Origin: CAYUIS01 sp964444825
Lineage (GTDB): Bacteria; Chloroflexota; Anaerolineae; B4-G1
Reading direction: 5' to 3'
Assembly: GCA_964444825.1 (NCBI GenBank)
Contig: CAYUIS010000042.1
Coordinates: 1-36,556, forward strand
Length of the DNA stretch: 36,556 bases
The notes beneath the pieces are model-generated. The model had not been told where the DNA came from and made no database searches. It saw only the letters and a list, made by a program, of their open reading frames with translations. A program made the translations under genes and the position numbers. How positions within the stretch are numbered: position 1 is the stretch's first letter; each line of letters starts with the position of its first letter. Positions 31,276 to 36,556 of this stretch are shown here, one piece after another.

Positions 31276-32187
31276 ATCTCGCTGTCGCCGGGCGAGCGGC
31301 AGGCAGTCCGGCTCTACTTTGCGACGGGCCCCACAGTTTCTGCTACCAACACAGAACTGGTAGCGGAATCTGCCAATATCGAAGCAGCACGGATTCCCCT
31401 CAGTATCGAGCCGGGCACGACGATACAGTCATCCCCATCGCTGAGTGATCTGAACGGCGCGAATTTGCTGTTAGGGGAGGCTGGCGTGTTCAGCGGCACG
31501 CTCAAGAACAACTCGAGTGTTCCCTTGACCATCACAGGGAGGATCCCGGCAGCATTGTCCGACTGGCTTTCTGTAGCGGATACCAATCCGGCAATGGACG
31601 TCAGTGCGCTCTGGCGGCAGCCCAGGTGGGAGCTTGAGCCAGGCGACGAGGCTGAGATGTATGTTGTTTTGCATAGTTCGTCAGCTCTTGCGAACACAGC
31701 GTCGTTCTATCTTGAATCTCAGTATGGCGACCAGCAGGAAATCCCCATTTCCGTCAGGTTTGGGCCATACGCAGATTTGGAGGTCAGGGGGTCCGCGCTA
31801 CCCGCAACGATGGTATCTGGAGCCACGGCGACTGTCGCGATCACCGTGACTAACCCAGGGCCGAGCGACGCACCACGGGTCACAGTGCCCATCGCAATCA
31901 ATGGCGATGTGTCCCTCGTCAGCATAATGGCCGGTTCCGGGATGATCTGCACACCGGGCATGGTGGTGGCATGTGCTGCACCAGAGCTGTTGGTCGGAGA
32001 GTCTGCCACTGTGACTGTTCAGATAAAGGCCGGGGATGTGAGATTGTCATTGCCAGTGCCCATGATGGCCTCCCTGCAAGTCGAGATCCTGACAGATCTA
32101 TATGATCCCAATACGCCGAACAACATCTGGAGCGCAATCTGGGGGGGATCACACATCTATCTGCCACTCATCCTGCAGGATCCTTAG
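31276..32187 (+). CDS. C-terminal part of secreted protein ending in IYLPLILQDP
   Basis: The 303 residues after the gap start in mid-domain (ISLSPGERQAVRLYF), with beta-sandwich regions (IPLSIEPGTTIQSS, GVFSGTLKNNSSVPLTITG), a CARDB/DUF11-like domain (YADLEVRGSALPATMVSGAT, ITVTNPGPSDAPRV), and the end SHIYLPLILQDP. This is probably the same gene as the repeat protein upstream, but a second gene hidden in the gap cannot be excluded. No catalytic motif is seen. The terminal YLPLIL motif matches motifs in two other secreted proteins here and may anchor or sort them; that is inference. Confidence 0.72.
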   Translation: MSLSPGERQAVRLYFATGPTVSATNTELVAESANIEAARIPLSIEPGTTIQSSPSLSDLNGANLLLGEAGVFSGTLKNNSSVPLTITGRIPAALSDWLSVADTNPAMDVSALWRQPRWELEPGDEAEMYVVLHSSSALANTASFYLESQYGDQQEIPISVRFGPYADLEVRGSALPATMVSGATATVAITVTNPGPSDAPRVTVPIAINGDVSLVSIMAGSGMICTPGMVVACAAPELLVGESATVTVQIKAGDVRLSLPVPMMASLQVEILTDLYDPNTPNNIWSAIWGGSHIYLPLILQDP

Positions 32188-32191
32188 AAAC

Positions 32192-32317
32192 ACATTGTTT
32201 CATCATCATTCCGACCCTTCCCCCCGTCATTCCGAACAGAGTGAGGAATCTCCTGCACGCGACGGCGAGATCCCTCGCTTTCCTTCGACAGGCTCAGGAC
32301 AGGCTGCTAGGGATGAC
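32192..32317. repeat. Palindromic dispersed repeat, copy 1 (with nested insertion)
   Basis: Left arm GTCATTCCGAAC...GAGGAATCTC (32226-32252) is complementary, with mismatches, to a right arm GAGATCCCTCGCTT...GGGATGAC that ends at 32317. The right arm is split by TTCGACAGGCTCAGGACAGG (32284-32303), itself a sequence type dispersed in environmental bacterial genomes. A preceding CATTGTTTCA...CATTCCGA stretch is shared with copy 2. Confidence 0.75.
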
Positions 32318-32384
32318 GCTTCAGATAGAAAGTTCCCTAGTACCCACAGCGCCGCAGCGCTGTTCAGGTCGAGAGAAACTCATA

Positions 32385-32485
32385 CCATTGTTTCACCGTC
32401 ATTCCGAACCTTCCCCCGTCATTCCGAACGAAGTGAGGAATCTCGTGCACGCGACGGCAAGATCCCTCGCTTTGCTCGGGATGAC
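32385..32485. repeat. Palindromic dispersed repeat, copy 2 (intact)
   Basis: GTCATTCCGAAC (from 32418) through GGAATCTC pairs with AGATCCCTCGC...CTCGGGATGAC (32460-32485), giving arms of about 26 bp with a few mismatches around GTGCACGCGACGGC. It shares the leading CATTGTTTCA and CTTCCCCC of copy 1. It is non-coding and lies 53 nt before the next gene. With copy 1 it fills the 351-bp spacer. Confidence 0.75.
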
Positions 32486-32538
32486 GCTTTAGACCGGCAC
32501 CCTACGCCGGGGCTTTCGAAAGGCGAAAGGAACAAGAA

Positions 32539-35500
32539 ATGACCCGTACCCTTCGTCACACCATGGCTCCCATTCTGGTCACTGGTGGTCTGCTTGCACT
32601 GGTGATGATCGTCTTGGCGTCTAGGCCGGTTCGCTCCGCCGGTCTGTGGTACGTCGCTCCTGACGGAAATGACAGCGATGATTGCCAAAGCCCCACCACC
32701 GCTTGTGGCACTATCGACGGCGCTATTGACAAGGCAAGTCCTGGCGATACGATCTACGCGGCCACCGGCACGTACACCGGCACCGGCAGTACAGTGGTAT
32801 CGCTGGATAGAGGTGTGACCCTTTCTGGTGGATGGGACTGGTCCGGAACTCTGTGGTCCGGAACTCTGATGGTGCAGAACGGCATCTCTGTCATCGACGG
32901 TGAGGGAGTGCGCCGAGGTATTGTCGCAAGTAGCGACGTGACCGCCACTGTCGAGTATTTTGCTGTTCAGGAGGGGTTCAGTTCTGGTGTTGGTGGCGGC
33001 ATTTTTAACACTGGACCTCTGGCTCTGGACCATAGCGTCGTTCGCCATAATACAGCCAGCGGTAACGGTGGCGGGATCTATAACTCGGATGACATCATCA
33101 TATTGAACGACTCCACTGTCAACGACAATACAGCCGGTTTCTCCGGTGGTGGCATCAGCAGCAATGGCAGGCTGACGTTGAACAACAGCACCGTCAGTGG
33201 CAACACGGCAGGCGAGGGCGGCGGCATTCACATTCGGCACAGTGGTACAGTGCTTGCGGCCCTAAACAACAGCACGGTCAGCAATAACACAGCCAACCGA
33301 GGAGGAGGCATTCACAGTGGCGATAGCAGCGCTTCCGTTCGCGTGGACTTGCGGAACAGCATCCTGGCAAGCAATACGGCCAGCGATGAGGATGGCCCAG
33401 ACTGTTTGGGTGCGCTCGATTCCCTCGGCTATAACCTCTTGGGTTACACATCCGGGTGCACCTTTACGTCCAAGCTCGGCGATCTGACCAACACAAGTGC
33501 GGGCCTCGGTTCTCTCGCCGGATCCCCAGGCTATCATCCCTTGCTTTCGGAAAGCCCGGCCATTGATGCTGGCGATCCGGCCGGGTGCTGGGGCAGCGCT
33601 GGTCTGCTAAGCGCTGACCAGAGGGGCTTCGCTCGCTTCGGCCGATGTGATATCGGCGCTTACGAAGCCCAGTCCTCCAAGAGGGCTGCCCGATCCAGTG
33701 TCTTGCCGGGTAGCCAACTGACGTTTACCATAGCTGTCCAGAATGGGGGCGCTAGTGCTCCCGGTTTCACCATCACCGACACCTTGCCCGTATCCCTTAC
33801 GCTTGTCAGGAACTCTCTCACGGCCACTGACGGCAACTATGGCTATGAGAACGGAGTGATTACCTGGACAGGGGCTGTTTCCATCGGTCAAGTCGTGAGT
33901 CTCAGTTTCGGGACAATAGTCAGCCAGATCGTGCCCCTGGACACTACCATCGTCAATTCAGCCGTCATCAGTGGCGGAGCTGAGATCGTCGAGCGTGCAG
34001 TTGCCGTGCGTGTGGATGGCAGGCTTTGTCACTTGAACAAATATGCCGGCGGCCCGGTTCTCTCCGGAGGAGCAGATGGCAGTTGGGATGAAGACGACGT
34101 GGAGACCCCCACGGTGCTCAAAGAAGGAGATGTCTACAGAATGTGGTACACCGGTGATGTGGGCACTGCTCCTTCCCAGATCGGTCTGGCGACTTCGACT
34201 GATGGCGTGAACTGGACAAAGAGTCCTGATAATCCAGTGATGTCGCCCGAGGAGGCGTGGGAGTCGGGAGGTATTCGAGTTGGAAGTGTGATCTCTGATA
34301 GGTCCATCTACAAGATGTGGTACACTGGGTTCGATAGCAATGGAAACAGGCACGTCGCCTACGCCACGTCTCCCGATGGCGTCACCTGGACGAAATATGG
34401 GGGCAATCCGGTACTGGAGGTCGGGACATTCGGGAGTTGGGATGACGACGACGTAGGCAAACCCAGTGTGATCAAAGAAAACGGCATCTACCAGATGTGG
34501 TACGAGGGATATGACGGGGTCACGACTCGCATCGGGCATGCGACCTCCAGCGACGGCACCAACTGGATCAAAGATACATCTAACCCGACCTTGGAGACGG
34601 GCGTGCCTGGCGACTGGGATTGGCTTCACGCTCACAGCCCTAGTGCTGTGATCTATGGTGGCACCTATCTGCTCTGGTATTCTGGCAGAACACTGCCACC
34701 ACTATCGCAGATAGGGTATGCCCTGTCGTCCAACGGCCGCGACTGGGTAGGAGGAGGGTTGTTTATTCCTGCGGGGAGCACCGGCGACTTTGACGCCAAT
34801 GGGGCTTTTGACCCCTCGGCTATCGTGGATGACGGTAGTATCAAGGTGTGGTATGCTGGTGTGGACGATAGTGGGTCCTACAACATCGGCTATGCGACGG
34901 CCCAGGTTTGTGATGTAAGCACTGCGCCAGTATCTGCTCACTTTGTCTATTTGCCCGTCTTGATGAGAGCCTGGCAACCGGGAGTGACCTGCCGCCCCTA
35001 CTATGTCGATGACTTTGGCGATCCAAGTAGCGGCTGGCCGTTTTACGACGACGGTGATGTAAGCGTTACATATACCGATGGGCAGTATCAGATCTGGCTC
35101 AAAAAGCCCTCGTTGGAACGACTCGTGACCCCTGGAACCAAAGCGACCGACTTTGCGGTAGAGGTCAGTGCACGTCTTGTCAGCAGCACCTACGGAGGGT
35201 ACGGTGTCGTTTTTGGGATCAACGAGGACTGGAGCGAGCTTTACCAGGTTCACATAGAGGCCGGTCATTACAGCATCTGGCGACGCACGCGTGGAACCTG
35301 GACCGCTTTGAAGTATTGGACTTCTTCTGATTACATCAATGCGAGCACAGATTGGAATCGCCTCAAGGTGATTCGTGATGGAGTCGACATCGCACTCTAT
35401 GTCAACGATCAACATTTGACCACTGTCACCGACAGTGCTTTCACTGGCCTGCGGCGGATCGGCCTTCTGGCGTACTCTCCCAGTGACAGCCCTCTCGACG

Positions 35501-35619
35501 CCCGTTTTGATGATTTCTCGCTCTATCCGGTCACCTGCGGTACAGGTGTCACCGGAGTAGGTTTCGAAATGGGGAGACCAGAGATTCGCTCGGTGCCTAC
35601 ATTTTCGTACAGAGATTAG
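32539..35619 (+). CDS. Large secreted beta-helix / DUF11 / propeller / LamG-like surface protein
   Basis: The 1026-aa product has, in order: a signal peptide (APILVTGGLLALVMIVLASR); a right-handed beta-helix at about 35-375 with repeated NNSTVSGNTA and GGGI motifs and an ending CDIGAYEA; a DUF11-like domain (about 390-490, LTFTIAVQNGGAS, FTITDTLP); a five-blade propeller with MWYTG, IGLATSTDGVNWTK and GNPVLE repeats (about 500-790), as in GH43/GH130-type proteins; the motif FVYLPVLMR at 802-810; and a C-terminal LamG/DUF1080-like domain (about 820-1008, YYVDDFGDPSSGWPFYDD, WNRLKVIRDGVDIALYVND). Catalytic acids of the propeller were not verified. It probably binds or cleaves polysaccharide at the cell surface. 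ATG follows AAAGGAACAAGAA. It is complete in this window. Confidence 0.85.
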   Translation: MTRTLRHTMAPILVTGGLLALVMIVLASRPVRSAGLWYVAPDGNDSDDCQSPTTACGTIDGAIDKASPGDTIYAATGTYTGTGSTVVSLDRGVTLSGGWDWSGTLWSGTLMVQNGISVIDGEGVRRGIVASSDVTATVEYFAVQEGFSSGVGGGIFNTGPLALDHSVVRHNTASGNGGGIYNSDDIIILNDSTVNDNTAGFSGGGISSNGRLTLNNSTVSGNTAGEGGGIHIRHSGTVLAALNNSTVSNNTANRGGGIHSGDSSASVRVDLRNSILASNTASDEDGPDCLGALDSLGYNLLGYTSGCTFTSKLGDLTNTSAGLGSLAGSPGYHPLLSESPAIDAGDPAGCWGSAGLLSADQRGFARFGRCDIGAYEAQSSKRAARSSVLPGSQLTFTIAVQNGGASAPGFTITDTLPVSLTLVRNSLTATDGNYGYENGVITWTGAVSIGQVVSLSFGTIVSQIVPLDTTIVNSAVISGGAEIVERAVAVRVDGRLCHLNKYAGGPVLSGGADGSWDEDDVETPTVLKEGDVYRMWYTGDVGTAPSQIGLATSTDGVNWTKSPDNPVMSPEEAWESGGIRVGSVISDRSIYKMWYTGFDSNGNRHVAYATSPDGVTWTKYGGNPVLEVGTFGSWDDDDVGKPSVIKENGIYQMWYEGYDGVTTRIGHATSSDGTNWIKDTSNPTLETGVPGDWDWLHAHSPSAVIYGGTYLLWYSGRTLPPLSQIGYALSSNGRDWVGGGLFIPAGSTGDFDANGAFDPSAIVDDGSIKVWYAGVDDSGSYNIGYATAQVCDVSTAPVSAHFVYLPVLMRAWQPGVTCRPYYVDDFGDPSSGWPFYDDGDVSVTYTDGQYQIWLKKPSLERLVTPGTKATDFAVEVSARLVSSTYGGYGVVFGINEDWSELYQVHIEAGHYSIWRRTRGTWTALKYWTSSDYINASTDWNRLKVIRDGVDIALYVNDQHLTTVTDSAFTGLRRIGLLAYSPSDSPLDARFDDFSLYPVTCGTGVTGVGFEMGRPEIRSVPTFSYRD

Positions 35620-35665
35620 GTCTAGTCACCCTCGGTGCCGAGACACGCGAGTAGTCCACATTATC

Positions 35666-35830
35666 TCACGATAGCCCCGCCTGAAAGACCCAATAGCAGA
35701 TCAGATAAGCGCCCGCACCGATCAGGAACATCGCCCCCAGGCGGTGGATATAGGGCGCCATCAGCCGCAGCCACCTGGTCATCGCGCGCCGGAACAGAGC
35801 CGATCCGACGGTAACCACAAGAAGGTGTCT
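35666..35830 (-). pseudogene. C-terminal remnant of a CcdA/DsbD-like membrane protein
   Basis: A minus-strand frame ending at a TGA (35668-35666) encodes LLVVTVGSALFRRAMTRWLR, then LMAPYIHRLGAMFLIGAGAYLICYW. This resembles the last two membrane segments of CcdA-type cytochrome c biogenesis proteins. Upstream in frame the sequence runs without family likeness into the anti-sigma gene, so the rest of the protein is missing. A 38-codon frame from ATG 35782 could still be translated. It is probably a deletion relic. Confidence 0.5.
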
Positions 35831-35879
35831 GCTTAGAAGGGGTGCAGCCAGCGGAGGGGTTGCTGGCTGCCAGGGTAGT

Positions 35880-36122
35880 TCAGTCGGTCGTTTCGAGGGC
35901 CTGCAGCGCCTTTAGCAGAGCCTCGAACTCCTCGCGGCAATCACGACAACGCTGCAGATGATCGTGGGTCAGAGGCATCGCCTCGCTCACATCCTTCCCA
36001 GCCAGGGCCATTTCAACAAAGCAGTCCAATTGCTCAAAACACTCGCCGCAGTCAATCTCGTCGGCGCGGGTGCTCATCACTGCGCGTACTAGTTGTTTGA
36101 GCAGCGTTGGTTCCAGTTTCAT
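35880..36122 (-). CDS. zf-HC2-type anti-sigma factor (soluble)
   Basis: The 80-aa product carries the zinc-binding anti-sigma motif: EIDCGECFEQLDCFVEMAL, then LTHDHLQRCRDCREEFEALL (HxxxCxxC). There is no transmembrane segment, unlike many ECF anti-sigmas, so it would act in the cytoplasm, probably on the sigma factor upstream. The ATG at 36122 follows GGAAGG. It lies 57 nt downstream of the sigma factor gene, on the same strand. The extra Cys25 and Cys28 may allow redox sensing (ZAS-like), which is inference. Confidence 0.87.
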   Translation of the reverse strand: MKLEPTLLKQLVRAVMSTRADEIDCGECFEQLDCFVEMALAGKDVSEAMPLTHDHLQRCRDCREEFEALLKALQALETTD

Positions 36123-36179
36123 CTTATGCCTTCCGCGAGCCTCTATTCCTTCAGATGGTGTGTGCGGTCAGTGTCTTAC

Positions 36180-36556
36180 CTACAACTCAAAGGCCGCCAA
36201 CACCTCCTGAGGAGGTATTCCACGGTCGAGCATGCGCTTCTTGAGCCGCTGGCGGGCGTCGTGCATCAGCTTGTAGAGCGCATTGCGGTTTGTGCCCATA
36301 TGGCGGGCTACCTCCTCCATAGGCATCCCACCCACCATCAGCGCCGTCATCGCCTGGCGCTGGCGGTCTGTCAGCTCTTCCACGATCAGCCGCTGCACCA
36401 TCTCCAGCATCATCTGTTGGGTCGCCTGCTGTTCGGGATCAGGGCTAAAGTCGGTCAGCGCGGTAGGCGTAAGGTCGCCATTGTCATACTGGGAGATCAA
36501 GTCTTGGAAGGAGACATCCTTCCAGCGGCGGCGGCGCAACTCGCTAAAGGCCACGC
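36180..36556 (-). CDS. Sigma-70-family RNA polymerase sigma factor, C-terminal part (runs off right edge)
   Basis: The visible 125 residues hold the end of region 2 or linker (AFSELRRRRWKDVSFQDL) and region 4 (ELTDRQRQAMTALMVGGMPM, EEVARHMGTNRNALYKLMHDARQRLKKRM), the helix-turn-helix that reads the -35 box. The frame continues past the window edge, since AFSELRRRRW is usually internal in ECF factors; a GTG at 36554 could be mistaken for the start. With the zf-HC2 protein it forms a sigma/anti-sigma pair. Target promoters are unknown. Confidence 0.85.
   Translation of the reverse strand, partial: VAFSELRRRRWKDVSFQDLISQYDNGDLTPTALTDFSPDPEQQATQQMMLEMVQRLIVEELTDRQRQAMTALMVGGMPMEEVARHMGTNRNALYKLMHDARQRLKKRMLDRGIPPQEVLAAFEL

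Noticed and set aside
32219..32542. Plus-strand frames through the spacer between the secreted genes
   Set aside because: They translate the palindromic repeats (SEESPARDGE, SGQAARDD), a typical artefact of these elements, and lack ribosome binding sites.
33040..33320. Short-period repeats in the large secreted protein as a CRISPR or tandem DNA repeat
   Set aside because: The NNSTVSGNTA periodicity is at protein level (beta-helix coils); the DNA copies vary and there are no spacers.

Overview
The window looks like a draft scaffold (two 100-N gaps, 22053-22152 and 31175-31274) from an anaerobic Chloroflexota bacterium, probably Anaerolineae-like. That placement is an inference from the multi-GAF histidine kinase, secreted beta-helix/PKD/DUF11 proteins carrying a 'YLPLLL'-type motif, GTG/TTG starts, moderately high GC and dispersed palindromic repeats. 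No 16S or other marker gene is present to prove it. No tRNA, rRNA, CRISPR array or transposase was seen.

Region 1 (1-945, minus) is the N-terminal 315 codons of a secreted protein that runs off the left edge. It is divergent from region 2. Region 2 (1283-16872, all plus strand) is a dense 15.6-kb run of metal/redox genes: a PadR regulator with a near-consensus promoter, a CGGC-domain protein, three Gly/Arg-rich DUF5320 proteins, a NifX-like protein with a DUF5320-like tail, an FAD/NAD(P) disulfide oxidoreductase overlapping a receiver-domain protein, a NifU/IscU-type scaffold, an MFS transporter, an FmdB zinc ribbon, a 2[4Fe-4S] ferredoxin, a cupin, a Gly-rich zinc ribbon, CBS and UspA proteins, two adjacent MinD/Mrp-type ATPases each with a 2[4Fe-4S] insertion, a MIP18/DUF59 protein, a TauE/SafE permease, an isoprenylcysteine-methyltransferase-like membrane protein, a 57-aa unknown protein, a radical SAM protein, TrmO, and a CooT/CooJ-like nickel pair. 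NifX-like protein plus twin ferredoxin-ATPases recalls the orange-protein (ORP) complex of Desulfovibrio; CooT, the CooJ-like protein and CooC-like ATPases recall nickel insertion into CO dehydrogenase. My reading is a metallocluster or metal-chaperone assembly locus, larger than either precedent and with several unexplained small proteins.

Region 3 (16873-20714, plus) begins with a promoter, two hairpins and a terminator-like structure (possible small RNA or attenuator). It continues with two tandem paralogues of about 585 aa that fuse a HAD-IIB phosphatase, a HerA/DUF87-like NTPase and a DUF5752-like C-terminal domain. The second copy has a degenerate Walker A. I regard this pair as the most novel protein architecture here.

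Region 4 (20727-24091, minus) has a geranylgeranyl-reductase-like flavoprotein (N-terminus lost in a gap), an aldo/keto reductase and a diacylglycerol-kinase-type lipid kinase, suggesting lipid or isoprenoid metabolism. Region 5 (24381-29249) has a TPR/HTH-like protein facing a 1334-aa membrane histidine kinase with a PDZ-like extracytoplasmic domain and four GAF domains. A 25-codon peptide gene with a strong ribosome binding site lies just upstream of the kinase.

Region 6 (29526-35619, plus) encodes secreted cell-surface proteins: a three-repeat protein interrupted by the second gap, and a 1026-aa beta-helix/DUF11/propeller/LamG-like protein, separated by two copies of a palindromic repeat. 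Region 7 (35666-36556, minus) holds a CcdA-like C-terminal remnant, a zf-HC2 anti-sigma factor and the C-terminal part of a sigma-70-family factor that runs off the right edge.
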